A DNA stretch of 64,000 nucleotides from Prevotella sp. P2-180 (GCF_002251435.1 NZ_NPJI01000034.1:1-64000); one strand, 5' to 3'. Numbered from the stretch's first letter, positions 51,070 through 61,229 are shown. A program made the numbers and translations. Notes: generated from the letters alone by a model not told the origin.

Positions 51070-54000
51070 TTATTTGTATTCTTCCCAACTCTTGATACCT
51101 ATACCTTCCTTTCCGACATTGCAGAATGCGTAGATGAAGGCCGATGCCAGGCGGCTGTTGGTGATGAGCGGCACGTTGAGGTCGATGGCGGCACGACGTA
51201 TCTTGTAGCCGTTGGTGAGCTCGCCGGCAGTGAGGTCTTTCGGGATGTTCACCACCATGTCTATCTCGTGGTTGTGTAGCATTTCGAGGGCCTGTGGCTT
51301 GCCGTCTTCTGATGGCCAGTAGACGAGGCTGTTGTCAATGCCGTTGTCGGCGAGATATCGAGAAGTACCTCCAGTGGCGTAGAGCTTATAGCCATGGGCG
51401 ACGAGCATTCTGGCGGCATCTAGCATTTCTGCCTTTTGCTTTGCGCTTCCTGTGGAGAGGAGTATGTTCTTCTCTGGTATGCGGTGACCCACTGAGAGCA
51501 TGGCTTTGAGTAGGGCTGTGCTGGTGTCGTCGCCGAGGCAGCCCACCTCGCCTGTGGAAGCCATGTCGACTCCAAGGACGGGGTCGGCCTTTTGCAGTCG
51601 GTTGAATGAGAACTGGCTAGCCTTGATGCCTACGTAGTCGAGGTCGAAGAGGCTCTTGTGTGGCTTTTCTACCGGCAGGCCGAGCATGACCTTTGTGGCC
51701 AGTTCGATGAGATTTATTTTCAGCACCTTGCTTACGAAGGGGAAAGAGCGTGAGGCCCTGAGGTTGCACTCTATGACCTTGATGTCGTTTTCTTTGGCGA
51801 GGAACTGTATGTTGAATGGTCCGCTGATGTGAAGTTCTTGTGCGATTTTCTTGCTCACACGCTTAATGCGGCGCACTGTCTCGCAATAGAGTTTCTGTGG
51901 CGGGAACTGTATGGTGGCGTCGCCAGAGTGGACACCGGCAAACTCTATGTGTTCGGAAATGGCATAGGCTATGATTTCGCCATTTTTTGCCACTGCGTCC
52001 ATCTCCACTTCCTTTGCGTGTTCGATAAACTGGCTTACCACCACAGGGTGGTCTTCGCTCACATTGGCTGCCAAACGCAGAAATTTCTCAAGCTCTTCTT
52101 GGTTGGAGCATACGTTCATGGCAGCACCGGAGAGCACGTACGAAGGTCGCACGAGAACAGGGAAGCCAACTTCGTCGATAAACTTGTTGATGTCGTCCAT
52201 GGAGGTAAGGGCACTCCACGCCGGCTGGTCGATGCCGTTGCGCGAGAGCATCGACGAGAACTGTGCTCTGTCTTCGGCGTTATCGATATCCTTTGCCGAT
52301 GTGCCGAGTATGGGCACGTTCTGTGCGTCAAGACGCATGGCAAGGTTGTTGGGTATTTGTCCACCGGTGGAGACAATCACTCCGTAGGGGTTTTCGAGTT
52401 CGATGATGTCCATGACACGTTCGAAGGTGAGCTCGTCGAAATAGAGGCGGTCGCACATGTCGTAGTCGGTGGACACTGTCTCGGGGTTGTAATTTATCAT
52501 TACAGAGCGGTAGCCTTCCTTTCTGATGGTGTTAAGGGCCTGTACTCCACACCAGTCGAACTCTACCGATGAACCGATGCGATAGGCACCAGAACCAAGT
52601 ACGATGATGGAACGCTTGTCGTTTTCAAACTTTATGTCGCTTTCCACCCCAGCATAGGTGACATAGAGGTAATTGGTTTGTGCGGGGTATTCGGCGGCGA
52701 GTGTGTCTATCTGTTTCACCACAGGAAGTATGCCGTAGTTTTTTCTTAGGTTTCTCACGAGTAGTCCAGCCTTTGCCATGCTGTTGAGTTCGGTTTCGAG
52801 CCCCACGGCGCGGGCTATTTGGAAGTCAGTGAATCCGTATACCTTTGCCTCACGGAGCAATTCGCGGCTGAGGTTGTTGATATTTCCCGCATCCTTCATT
52901 CTCTCGTCGATGTCGATGATGTGCTTGAGTTTCTGCAGGAACCACTTGTCGATTTTCGTGAGTTCGTGAATTTGGTCGATGGTGTAGCCCTTGTGCATGG
53001 CTTTCGAGATGATGAAGACACGCTTGTCGGTAGGTTCGCGCAGTGCCGCGTCGATGTCTGGAATCTCGAGTTCCTTATTTTCCACAAATCCGTGCATTCC
53101 CTGTCCTATCATTCTCAATCCCTTCTGTATGGCTTCCTCGAAGTTTCGTCCTATAGCCATCACTTCTCCCACCGACTTCATTGACGAGCCGAGTTCCTTG
53201 TCTACTCCACGGAACTTGGAGAGGTCCCAGCGTGGTATCTTGCACACCACATAGTCGAGGGCGGGTTCGAAGAATGCGCTTGTGGTCTTGGTGACTGAGT
53301 TTTTCAGTTCAAAGAGTCCGTAGCCCATGCCGAGTTTGGCAGCCACGAAGGCAAGTGGATATCCGGTGGCTTTTGAGGCGAGTGCGGAAGAGCGGCTAAG
53401 GCGTGCGTTGACCTCTATGACGCGGTAGTCTTCGCTTTGTGGGTCGAAGGCATATTGAACATTACATTCGCCCACAATTCCGATGTGTCTTACAATCTTT
53501 ATCGAGAGTGCCCTAAGCTTATGGTACTCGCTGTTGGTGAGTGTCTGCGAAGGGGCTATGACGATACTCTCGCCGGTATGGATGCCGAGTGGGTCAAAAT
53601 TTTCCATGTTGCAGACGGTGATGCAATTGTCGTACTTGTCGCGCACTACCTCGTATTCTATTTCTTTCCATCCTTTAAGGCTTTTTTCCACGAGCACCTG
53701 AGGGGAGAAGGAGAAGGCTTTTTCTGCGAGTTTGTTGAGTTCCTCTTCGTTGTCGCAGAATCCCGAACCGAGTCCTCCGAGAGCATAAGCGGCACGAAGT
53801 ATGACTGGATAGCCAAGCGTGGCAGCGGCAGCCCTTGCCTGCTCGATGGTTTCGCAGGCTTCGCTTTTTATAGTCTTTACGTCAATCTCGTTGAGTTTTT
53901 CAACGAAGAGTTCACGATCTTCGGTATCCATGATGGCCTGGACGGGAGTACCGAGCACTTTTACCCCGTATTTCTCAAGCACTCCGGAGAGGTAGAGTTC

Positions 54001-54297
54001 CACACCACAGTTGAGTGCGGTTTGTCCGCCAAAGGCGAGGAGTATACCGTCGGGGCGTTCCTTTGCTATCACTTTCTCAACGAAGTATGGCTGCACTGGA
54101 AGGAAGTATATTTGGTCGGCTACACCCTCTGATGTCTGTACGGTAGCGATGTTCGGGTTGATGAGCACTGTTTCTACGCCTTCCTCTCGCAGTGCTTTCA
54201 AGGCTTGAGACCCTGAGTAGTCAAACTCACCCGCCTCACCGATTTTCAATGCTCCAGACCCGAGGAGCAGCACTTTTTTTATATTATTGTCTTTCAT
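51070..54297 (-). CDS. carB: Carbamoyl-phosphate synthase large subunit
   Basis: Makes carbamoyl phosphate from bicarbonate, ammonia (from CarA) and ATP, for pyrimidines and arginine. The frame is open to 54354, but the ATG at 54297 gives the normal start MKDNNIKKVLLLGSGALKIG; 1075 aa. Two ATP-grasp halves are visible (KSLKGWKEIEYEVVRD and SQFIEHAKEVEMDAVAKNG), and a C-terminal MGS-like allosteric domain (LYATGGTSRYLADNGID). It follows carA by 85 nt. Confidence 0.96.
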   Translation of the reverse strand: MKDNNIKKVLLLGSGALKIGEAGEFDYSGSQALKALREEGVETVLINPNIATVQTSEGVADQIYFLPVQPYFVEKVIAKERPDGILLAFGGQTALNCGVELYLSGVLEKYGVKVLGTPVQAIMDTEDRELFVEKLNEIDVKTIKSEACETIEQARAAAATLGYPVILRAAYALGGLGSGFCDNEEELNKLAEKAFSFSPQVLVEKSLKGWKEIEYEVVRDKYDNCITVCNMENFDPLGIHTGESIVIAPSQTLTNSEYHKLRALSIKIVRHIGIVGECNVQYAFDPQSEDYRVIEVNARLSRSSALASKATGYPLAFVAAKLGMGYGLFELKNSVTKTTSAFFEPALDYVVCKIPRWDLSKFRGVDKELGSSMKSVGEVMAIGRNFEEAIQKGLRMIGQGMHGFVENKELEIPDIDAALREPTDKRVFIISKAMHKGYTIDQIHELTKIDKWFLQKLKHIIDIDERMKDAGNINNLSRELLREAKVYGFTDFQIARAVGLETELNSMAKAGLLVRNLRKNYGILPVVKQIDTLAAEYPAQTNYLYVTYAGVESDIKFENDKRSIIVLGSGAYRIGSSVEFDWCGVQALNTIRKEGYRSVMINYNPETVSTDYDMCDRLYFDELTFERVMDIIELENPYGVIVSTGGQIPNNLAMRLDAQNVPILGTSAKDIDNAEDRAQFSSMLSRNGIDQPAWSALTSMDDINKFIDEVGFPVLVRPSYVLSGAAMNVCSNQEELEKFLRLAANVSEDHPVVVSQFIEHAKEVEMDAVAKNGEIIAYAISEHIEFAGVHSGDATIQFPPQKLYCETVRRIKRVSKKIAQELHISGPFNIQFLAKENDIKVIECNLRASRSFPFVSKVLKINLIELATKVMLGLPVEKPHKSLFDLDYVGIKASQFSFNRLQKADPVLGVDMASTGEVGCLGDDTSTALLKAMLSVGHRIPEKNILLSTGSAKQKAEMLDAARMLVAHGYKLYATGGTSRYLADNGIDNSLVYWPSEDGKPQALEMLHNHEIDMVVNIPKDLTAGELTNGYKIRRAAIDLNVPLITNSRLASAFIYAFCNVGKEGIGIKSWEEYK

Positions 54298-54382
54298 ATT
54301 ATTTCTTAAATAGTTTTTTCTATGAGTTAAGTACTTATCGCTTACTTTGTTCATAGGGAATTAGGACATCTCCCATAACTCC

Positions 54383-55459
54383 TTAATTCAGTACTTTAAT
54401 GAATCTATCGAACATAAACTCAGTGTCAACAGGACCTGAACAGGCCTCTGGGTGGAACTGGCTTGTGAACCATGGATACTGCTTATGGCATACGCCCTCA
54501 TTGGAACCGTCGTTCATGTTTACGAAGAGTTCGCGCCAGTCGTTGCCGAGTGTCTTGGCATCCACAGCATACCCATGGTTTTGGCTTGTTACATAGCAGC
54601 GGTTAGTGCCTACCTCACGCACGGGCTGGTTGTGTGACCTGTGACCGTATTTCAATTTGTAGATGGTAGCTCCTCCTGCCTTGGCCAGCAGTTGGTTTCC
54701 CATGCATATGCCGCAAATAGGTTTTCGGCTTAAAGACATTTGTTTGCGTATGATGTTTACTGCGTCTTCACACATGTCGGGGTCGCCAGGTCCGTTGCCG
54801 AGGAACAGTCCGTCGAAGTCCATGTCGGTATAGTCGTAGTTCCATGGTACTCTTATCACTTCCACGCCTCTGTTGACGAGACACCTTATAATATTATTTT
54901 TGACACCACAGTCCACGAGGACCACTTTTTTTCCGGCTCCCTCGTTATACCTTATAATATCTCTGCAGCTGACGCGGTCAACCCAGTTCACTCCCTCGTA
55001 TTCAGCCTGTGGGATGTTGTCGGGCTGGTCATCGAACAGGATTTTTCCCATCATCACTCCATGCTCCCTGAGCACCTTGGTAAGCTGACGGGTGTCGATG
55101 CCAGTGATGCCAGGCACTTTTTCTCTTTTAAGCCAGTCGGCAAGGCTTTCCACTGCGTTCCAGTGAGAAAACTCTTCGCTATAGTCAGCCACGATGATGG
55201 CGGAGGCATATATTTTGTCGCTCTCCATGAATGTGGCCAACGAATTGGCTTCGATGGTGAAAGGCGGCACGCCGTAGTTGCCCACCAGTGGATAAGTAAG
55301 AGTCATGAGCTGACCGGCATAAGAAGGGTCGGTAAGACTTTCCGGATAGCCCATCATGGCTGTGTTGAACACTACTTCTCCTGCTACAGGAGCTTCATAG
55401 CCGAACGATTTCCCGTGGAATGTCGTTCCGTCCTCGAGGACTAATGTTACTTTTTTCAT
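54383..55459 (-). CDS. carA: Carbamoyl-phosphate synthase small subunit
   Basis: Glutamine amidotransferase that feeds ammonia to CarB. The 358-aa protein has the N-terminal CPSase domain (ALVLEDGTTFHGKSFG-type opening) and the class I GATase domain with nucleophile C252 in CGICMGNQ and H336, E338 in QFHPEA. The motif has N in place of the usual H after G (GICMGNQ). It follows the PurF-like gene by 15 nt, in the same operon as carB. Confidence 0.95.
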   Translation of the reverse strand: MKKVTLVLEDGTTFHGKSFGYEAPVAGEVVFNTAMMGYPESLTDPSYAGQLMTLTYPLVGNYGVPPFTIEANSLATFMESDKIYASAIIVADYSEEFSHWNAVESLADWLKREKVPGITGIDTRQLTKVLREHGVMMGKILFDDQPDNIPQAEYEGVNWVDRVSCRDIIRYNEGAGKKVVLVDCGVKNNIIRCLVNRGVEVIRVPWNYDYTDMDFDGLFLGNGPGDPDMCEDAVNIIRKQMSLSRKPICGICMGNQLLAKAGGATIYKLKYGHRSHNQPVREVGTNRCYVTSQNHGYAVDAKTLGNDWRELFVNMNDGSNEGVCHKQYPWFTSQFHPEACSGPVDTEFMFDRFIKVLN

Positions 55460-55474
55460 TATATGTGTAGTGGA

Positions 55475-57370
55475 TTAAAACTTCTGTTGGTATTGATATA
55501 CTTTTTCTATATAGTTGACAAAAGCCTGGTTTACAAGTTTCATACCGCCTGGGGTGGGGTAGTTGCCTGTGAAATACCAGTCGCCCTTATGGTTTGGTAT
55601 GGCTTCGTGTAGGCCTTCTATGCTTTGGAACACTATTTCTATTGGTGTGGTCACTCCTGTAGGTCGAAGCATTTCCACCATCTTGTCGTTAAGTTCCTTC
55701 ACGGAGAATGGTTTATAGAGATTTTTCACGCAGCATTTCATCTGGCTTTTCTCTTTCTTCAGTTCTCGCAGGCAGTTATGGTATGTCTCTTCGATGAGTG
55801 AGTGCATGCCTCTTTCCTTGAGCAGTTCGATGCAAGCTCTGAAGGCGATGAACTCTTCCAGGCGTGCCATGTCTATACCGTAATAGTCGGGATAGCGGAT
55901 TTGTGGCGCTGAGCTGACAAGTACAATCTTTTTTGGATGAAGGCGGTCGAGAATCTTTATGATGCTCTCGCGAAGGGTGGTTCCGCGCACTATGCTATCA
56001 TCGATAACAACTAGATTGTCGACACGAGGTTGGAGCACTTCATAAGTTATGTCGTAGACGTGTGAAGCGAGGTCGTTGCGTGAGTTGCCCTCGGTGATAA
56101 ATGTCCTGAGCTTGATATCTTTCCAGGCTATCTTTTCCGATCGGACATATTTGTTGAGAATATTTTTCAGTTCTTCGTGGGTGGGTGTATGGTCGAGGCT
56201 TTCTATTTCCTCTATCTTCTGTTCGTTGAGTCTTTCCTTAAACCCTCTGAGCATGCCGTAATATGCCACTTCTGCGGTGTTGGGTATGAAGGAGAAGACG
56301 GTATGGTCTATATCGCCTTCCACTGCGTTGAGAATGGGCTTCATGAGCAGCTCGCCGAGTTTTTTCCTTTCCTGATAAATGTCGCGGTCTGATCCGCGGC
56401 TGAAGTATATGCGTTCGAACGAGCAGGCCGATTCGCCCCGTTGTGGCAATATCTGTTCTATCTTTGCCTCGCCGTTTTTGTTTACTATGAGGGCGTGGCC
56501 GGGCTGTAGTTCCTTGATGTCGTTGCACTCGAGGTCGAAGGTGGTTTGTAATACAGGCCGTTCGCTGGCCAGTACGGCAATCTCGTCATTGATATAATAG
56601 AACGCCGGACGTATTCCCCAAGGGTCTCTCATGGAAAACATCTCGCCGCTGCCTGTCAGTCCGCATACCACATATCCACCGTCGAAGTCTGGCATGGTGG
56701 TTTTGAGCACGTTGCCCATATTTACATGTTCGTCGATGTAGTCGGTGATGTCAGTGCCGTGCAGTCCCATCTCCTTGGCATCTTCGAAATTGCGTTCCAC
56801 CTCGCGGTCAAGTCTGTGCCCCATCCATTCGAGCATGATGTAGCTGTCGCTATAGATTCTTGGACATTGTCCCATGGATGTAATCTTGTCGAATATCTCG
56901 TCGACGTTAGTCATATTGAAGTTGCCGCAGAGGCAGAGGTTTTTTGCCTTCCAGTTGTTTCTGCGAAGAAATGGGTGTACATATTTCAGTCCGCTTTTTC
57001 CTGTAGTGGAGTATCTGAGGTGTCCCATGTAGATTTCTCCGGCAAAAGCCAGGTTTTCCTTTGCATAATTAGGGTCGGAGAGTTGTTCCGGGGTAAGCAA
57101 GTTGAAGCCTTTCTGTGCCTCACGGAATATCTCGGTGATGGCGTTGGCACCCTCAGCTTTCTCACGGAACATATATTCGTTGCCAGGAGATGTTCCAAGC
57201 TTTACACATGCCATACCCGCTCCTTCCTGTCCTCTGTTGTGTTGTTTCTCCATCATGAGATAGAGTTTGTTCATTCCGTACATCCATGTACCATACTTGT
57301 GTTGGTAGTAGTCCAAAGGCTTGAGAAGCCTTATCATTGCCACACCACATTCGTGTTTTAACTGTTCCAT
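55475..57370 (-). CDS. Long amidophosphoribosyltransferase-like protein
   Basis: A 631-aa protein related to PurF, which makes phosphoribosylamine from PRPP and glutamine. The Ntn glutaminase has C8 (HECGV, so a seven-residue propeptide), HNRGQEGAG and CGNFNMTN; the PRPP loop is VVIDDSIVRGTT. It is about 130 residues longer than E. coli PurF, mostly as a C-terminal extension (after 545; GDWYFTGNYPTPGG). RYPDYYGIDM has Asp where iron-sulfur PurF has Cys. It may be a paralogue with a shifted role; it sits between glmS and carA. Confidence 0.85.
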   Translation of the reverse strand: MEQLKHECGVAMIRLLKPLDYYQHKYGTWMYGMNKLYLMMEKQHNRGQEGAGMACVKLGTSPGNEYMFREKAEGANAITEIFREAQKGFNLLTPEQLSDPNYAKENLAFAGEIYMGHLRYSTTGKSGLKYVHPFLRRNNWKAKNLCLCGNFNMTNVDEIFDKITSMGQCPRIYSDSYIMLEWMGHRLDREVERNFEDAKEMGLHGTDITDYIDEHVNMGNVLKTTMPDFDGGYVVCGLTGSGEMFSMRDPWGIRPAFYYINDEIAVLASERPVLQTTFDLECNDIKELQPGHALIVNKNGEAKIEQILPQRGESACSFERIYFSRGSDRDIYQERKKLGELLMKPILNAVEGDIDHTVFSFIPNTAEVAYYGMLRGFKERLNEQKIEEIESLDHTPTHEELKNILNKYVRSEKIAWKDIKLRTFITEGNSRNDLASHVYDITYEVLQPRVDNLVVIDDSIVRGTTLRESIIKILDRLHPKKIVLVSSAPQIRYPDYYGIDMARLEEFIAFRACIELLKERGMHSLIEETYHNCLRELKKEKSQMKCCVKNLYKPFSVKELNDKMVEMLRPTGVTTPIEIVFQSIEGLHEAIPNHKGDWYFTGNYPTPGGMKLVNQAFVNYIEKVYQYQQKF

Positions 57371-57450
57371 TGTTATTTTTGTGTTGCTTGTTTATCCTTA
57401 TCTTGTCTACTTAGTTGTCGTAATTGTTTTGACCAGGGCTAAAATGGATG

Positions 57451-59295
57451 TTATTCCACTGTGACAGACTTTGCAAGGTTTCTTGGTTGGTCTACGTCTT
57501 TTCCTCTGCAAACGGCTATATGGTATGCCAATAGCTGTAGTGGAATGGTGGCGAGAAGTGGTTCGAGACATTCTATGGTAGCTGGCATTTCTATCACCTC
57601 ATCGGCAATGCGGCTGATGGTCTCGTCTCCTTTGCTCACAATGGCAATTACCTTACCTTTTCTTGCCTTCACCTCCTGAATGTTGCTGAGCACTTTGTCA
57701 TACATGGCGTTGTGTGTGGCAATGACCACCACTGGCATGTCAGAGTCGATGAGTGCTATAGGTCCGTGTTTCATTTCCGCGGCGGGGTATCCTTCAGCAT
57801 GAATGTAGCTTATTTCCTTCAGTTTCAGTGCTCCTTCGAGTGCCACTGGATAGTTATATCCTCTACCGAGGAAGAGGAAGTCGCGTGCGTAGGTGAAAGT
57901 ACGGCTGAGGTCGGCAATACGCTTATTGAGTTTTAGAAGTTCCTTCATCTTGTTTGGTATCTGATGCAGTTCTTCTACTATTTTGAGATAGTCGGCAGAG
58001 GAGATGGTTCCGCGTTCTTTTGCCAGGGCCAGTGCAAGCATGGTAAGTACGGAGACCTGTCCGGTGAAGGCTTTTGTTGAGGCCACACCTATCTCTGGTC
58101 CTACATGGATATAGCTACCGGTGTCGGTGGCTCTTGGTATGCTGGAACCTATGGCGTTGCAGATGCCGTAAATGAAGGCTCCGTGTCGTTTGGCAAGTTT
58201 TACGGCTGCGAGTGTGTCAGCAGTCTCGCCCGACTGTGATATGGCTATCACCACATCGTCTTTGCATATTACAGGATTCCTGTATCTGAACTCTGAGGCA
58301 TATTCCACTTCTACTGGTATTCTGCAGAAACTTTCTATCATTTGTTTTCCTATGAGTCCTGCATGCCATGAGGTACCGCAAGCTACGATGACGAAGCGTT
58401 TGGCCTGGAGAAGTTGTTTCTTGTAGTCGATCACGGCACTTAGCACCACGTTGTCGGTGTCGATATTCACTCGTCCTCTCATGCAGTTGGTGATACAGTC
58501 GGGCTGCTCGAAGATTTCCTTTAGCATGAAATGCGGGTAGCCGCCTTTTTCTATTTGTCCAAGGTTGATGTCGATGGTTTGTATCTCTGGATAGAGTTTG
58601 CGGTTTTGAATGTTCACCACCTTGAGGTCGTCGTGGCGTTTGATGACGGCTATGTTTCCGTCTTCAAGATATACTACCTTGTCGGTATATTCCACGATGG
58701 GGCTTGCGTCGGAACCAAGGAAATACTCGTCGTCGCCGATGCCTACAACAAGTGGACTTTGGTTTCGAGCTGCAATGATGGTATCTGGGTTGCGATGGTC
58801 GAGGATGGCTATGGCGTAAGCGCCTATTACTTCGTTGAGTGCCAGCTGCACGGCTGTGAGCAGGTCGATGTTCTTTTCTTCCTGTATGAACTCTATAAGT
58901 TGTACGAGTACTTCCGTATCGGTGTCAGACACGAAAGAGATGCCTTTGGCCTGAAGTCGGCTTCTGAGTTGTGAATAGTTTTCGATTATGCCATTATGGA
59001 TAATGGCGAGATTTTTCGACTGTGAATAGTGGGGGTGGGCGTTGAGCGACGAGGGTTCGCCATGTGTGGCCCATCGTGTGTGTGCAATACCGATATTTCC
59101 GGTGACATTCTTGTCGCTGCAATATTCTACAAGATTGTCAACCTTACCCTTAGTCTTAAAAACGTTAAGGTCGCCGTTATCGTTGATGAGAGCCACTCCT
59201 GCGCTGTCGTAGCCTCTGTATTCAAGTCGTCTCAATCCTTTGATGAGAATGGGAAACGCTTCTTTGTTTCCTATATATCCAACAATACCACACAT
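57451..59295 (-). CDS. glmS: Glucosamine-6-phosphate synthase
   Basis: Makes glucosamine 6-phosphate from fructose 6-phosphate and glutamine, the first step to UDP-GlcNAc. The 614-aa protein has C2 as nucleophile (MCGIVGYIG), RRLEYRGYDSAG, HTRWATHG, two SIS isomerase domains (CGTSWHAGL, SQSGETADT) and the C-terminal DQPRNLAKSVTVE. No glmS ribozyme-like structure is seen in the 33-nt leader. It starts the run glmS-PurF-like-carA-carB. Confidence 0.97.
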   Translation of the reverse strand: MCGIVGYIGNKEAFPILIKGLRRLEYRGYDSAGVALINDNGDLNVFKTKGKVDNLVEYCSDKNVTGNIGIAHTRWATHGEPSSLNAHPHYSQSKNLAIIHNGIIENYSQLRSRLQAKGISFVSDTDTEVLVQLIEFIQEEKNIDLLTAVQLALNEVIGAYAIAILDHRNPDTIIAARNQSPLVVGIGDDEYFLGSDASPIVEYTDKVVYLEDGNIAVIKRHDDLKVVNIQNRKLYPEIQTIDINLGQIEKGGYPHFMLKEIFEQPDCITNCMRGRVNIDTDNVVLSAVIDYKKQLLQAKRFVIVACGTSWHAGLIGKQMIESFCRIPVEVEYASEFRYRNPVICKDDVVIAISQSGETADTLAAVKLAKRHGAFIYGICNAIGSSIPRATDTGSYIHVGPEIGVASTKAFTGQVSVLTMLALALAKERGTISSADYLKIVEELHQIPNKMKELLKLNKRIADLSRTFTYARDFLFLGRGYNYPVALEGALKLKEISYIHAEGYPAAEMKHGPIALIDSDMPVVVIATHNAMYDKVLSNIQEVKARKGKVIAIVSKGDETISRIADEVIEMPATIECLEPLLATIPLQLLAYHIAVCRGKDVDQPRNLAKSVTVE

Positions 59296-59327
59296 AATTA
59301 TATACGTCTGAATTTAAAAATTGGTTG

Positions 59328-59359
59328 CAAATTTACAGTTATTTTTCCATTCATGCAAG
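59328..59359 (-). promoter_or_regulatory. Promoter of glmS
   Basis: Read on the minus strand: CTTG (59359-59356, one mismatch), 20 nt, TAAATTTG (59335-59328). Start near 59322. Confidence 0.7.
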
Positions 59360-59392
59360 AAAAACCTGGATTTTTTCTTTCTTGTTCATAAT

Positions 59393-60328
59393 TTATCTTA
59401 GTTGTACTGTAAGCGAGATTGGTAAATGGTCGCTGCATCCCTCTTTGTTATATCGTCTGCCGTAGAACGTGCGGCGTGGTTTTACGCCTCCATAACGGCT
59501 ATCAAACTCTAAGAGATAGGGATGGTCGTGAAGGGTGAAGGTGTAGGGCTGACTGGCGAGTGAGTGACTGACGAAAATGTGGTCGATGGTTTCCCAATCG
59601 CCTTTATATTTGTATGTCCCCTTTGCTCCGTTGGTTCCTTCTGCCCCATGGTCAGTGTCCACCATTCCGTGGTTTATCAGTTCCTTCAGCGGTCGTTCGC
59701 TGCTTGTGGCGTTGAAGTCGCCGGCAACGATAATCCTTGCCTCTGGCGATGCCTGGTATAGCGAGTCGATGATATGCGTGAGGGCATAGGAGAATGCCAT
59801 TCGTCTTGGTTCTGTCTCACTGCCTCCTATTCGGCTTGGTGCGTGGACTACCATAACGTGAAGGGTGTCGCTATTTCCTGTCAGGCCTTTGACATAAAGG
59901 ATGTCGCGAGGCGGATGGTCGCCGAAGTCGCCTTCCACTCTTATACTTTGTGTGTCAAGTGGTTTGAAGGTGAGTCTTCGGTAAACGAGTGCAACATCAA
60001 TGCCGCGTTGATCTCTTGAGTCGGTCATCACATAACCATAGTTGCCTCCCTTGAGTGGTGTGAGTCTTGTGAGTCGGTTCATAACGCTGTCGTTTTCCAC
60101 TTCGCTAAGTGCCATTAGGTCGGGCAGTGTTCCTTCGGGCGAGCATGACATGAGTGCCTTGGCTATGTTGACTGTCTTCTGCCGGTATCGGCTGAAGTTC
60201 CATTGGCGAATGCCTTCTGGAGTAAACTCCATGTCGTTTTTCAGTGTGTCGTGCCTGCAGTCAAACAGGTTTTCGCAGTTCATCTCCACTATTGTGAAGA
60301 GTGATGCTATGATAGCCAATGTATTCAT
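59393..60328 (-). CDS. Endonuclease/exonuclease/phosphatase family protein
   Basis: A 311-aa EEP-superfamily hydrolase. Catalytic motifs: VEMNCENLFD at the start, LSEVEN, VHAPSRIGG, GDFNATSS, TIDHIFVS and CSDHLPISL (final histidine). The N-terminal 12 residues are hydrophobic and may form a short signal peptide. Substrate (nucleic acid or phosphoester) cannot be told. It lies between DUF4293 and glmS on the minus strand. Confidence 0.85.
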   Translation of the reverse strand: MNTLAIIASLFTIVEMNCENLFDCRHDTLKNDMEFTPEGIRQWNFSRYRQKTVNIAKALMSCSPEGTLPDLMALSEVENDSVMNRLTRLTPLKGGNYGYVMTDSRDQRGIDVALVYRRLTFKPLDTQSIRVEGDFGDHPPRDILYVKGLTGNSDTLHVMVVHAPSRIGGSETEPRRMAFSYALTHIIDSLYQASPEARIIVAGDFNATSSERPLKELINHGMVDTDHGAEGTNGAKGTYKYKGDWETIDHIFVSHSLASQPYTFTLHDHPYLLEFDSRYGGVKPRRTFYGRRYNKEGCSDHLPISLTVQLR

Positions 60329-60363
60329 GTTTATAGTAAATGTTTAGTTGAGTATGAAAGAAA

Positions 60364-60405
60364 GAAACCACAGAAGCAGTGGGTGACACTGTTGTCTGTG
60401 GTTTC
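60364..60405 (-). terminator. Terminator of the bamD-omega-DUF4293 run
   Basis: GAAACCACAGA (60364-60374) pairs with TCTGTGGTTTC (60395-60405), inner stem CAGTG/CACTG (60377-60381, 60387-60391). Read on the minus strand it is followed by TTTCTTTC. Confidence 0.82.
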
Positions 60406-60433
60406 ATTCTTTGTCTTTTTCATATGTCGAAAA

Positions 60434-60886
60434 TTATCTTATTCTGTCGGCTGCCCTTACGAGTTTTTCATCAGCCCATATTGCCTTGTAGGAGAGGAAA
60501 TAGAGGGCGATGGCGATAAACGGGGCCCCGCCGCCTATTTCAATCTCGAAGGAGATATTGCCGCCTCCGAGCACTTGGCTAAAGACGGCAAAGACGATAT
60601 ACCACCCGATGACAAGAAACATGTTGAACACGCAAAGCCTCGCCTGTGCCACACGGTTGTGATAGGCGAAGATGCTGTAGATGCCCAATACTGACGAAAG
60701 TAGCAGTATGATGAACAGCGGGCATGTGGTAAAGTCTTTTGTTCCCTGTGCGGTATAGAGCCAGAGGTTGTATTCGGTGGCAACTCTCATACCTTCGGCA
60801 TAGAAAGTACCGATGGGCAGGCAGAGTGTCAGTACCGACAACAACACCGCAAGCAACATATACAGAGTCTGTTTGCGCTGAATCAT
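60434..60886 (-). CDS. DUF4293 membrane protein
   Basis: A 150-aa protein with four hydrophobic segments (about 8-28, 55-75, 85-108 and 115-133), opening MIQRKQTLYMLLA as in DUF4293 proteins of Bacteroidetes. Function unknown. It follows the omega gene by 7 nt and ends 29 nt before the terminator. Confidence 0.85.
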   Translation of the reverse strand: MIQRKQTLYMLLAVLLSVLTLCLPIGTFYAEGMRVATEYNLWLYTAQGTKDFTTCPLFIILLLSSVLGIYSIFAYHNRVAQARLCVFNMFLVIGWYIVFAVFSQVLGGGNISFEIEIGGGAPFIAIALYFLSYKAIWADEKLVRAADRIR

Positions 60887-60893
60887 TACCAGA

Positions 60894-61229
60894 TTAGTTG
60901 AAGTTCTGTGAATCTTTCTGCTGGTCGCGCCAGTAAACCTTTTTCTCTACAAACTCTTGTGTTGCGAGCAGCGATGGCTTTGGGAGCTTCTCGTAGTAAC
61001 GTGAAATCTCTATTTGTTCGCGGTTCTCAAACACCTCTTCGAGGCTGTCGTTGTAAGATGCAAACTCTGCAAGCTTCTTGCTGAGATCTTCCTTAATCTG
61101 CATGGAAATCTGGTTGGCGCGCTTAGAGATGATAGCTACGCTCTCGTAGATGTTTCCTGTGTCTTTGCAGAGATCCATGATGTTGCGTGTCACGGTGTTT
61201 ACCGGAGCCTTTGATTTCTTGTAATCCAT
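60894..61229 (-). CDS. rpoZ: RNA polymerase omega/Rpb6-type subunit
   Basis: A 111-aa protein with the Bacteroidetes omega layout: NTVTRNIMDL near the start and IYESVAIISKRANQIS (the conserved Rpb6/omega core). It aids assembly of the beta' subunit. It lies 37 nt after bamD, a pairing I associate with Bacteroidetes. Confidence 0.85.
   Translation of the reverse strand: MDYKKSKAPVNTVTRNIMDLCKDTGNIYESVAIISKRANQISMQIKEDLSKKLAEFASYNDSLEEVFENREQIEISRYYEKLPKPSLLATQEFVEKKVYWRDQQKDSQNFN

Noticed and set aside
59296..59327. glmS ribozyme upstream of glmS
   Set aside because: The leader is only about 30 nt and shows no such fold; the ribozyme is chiefly known from Gram-positive bacteria.
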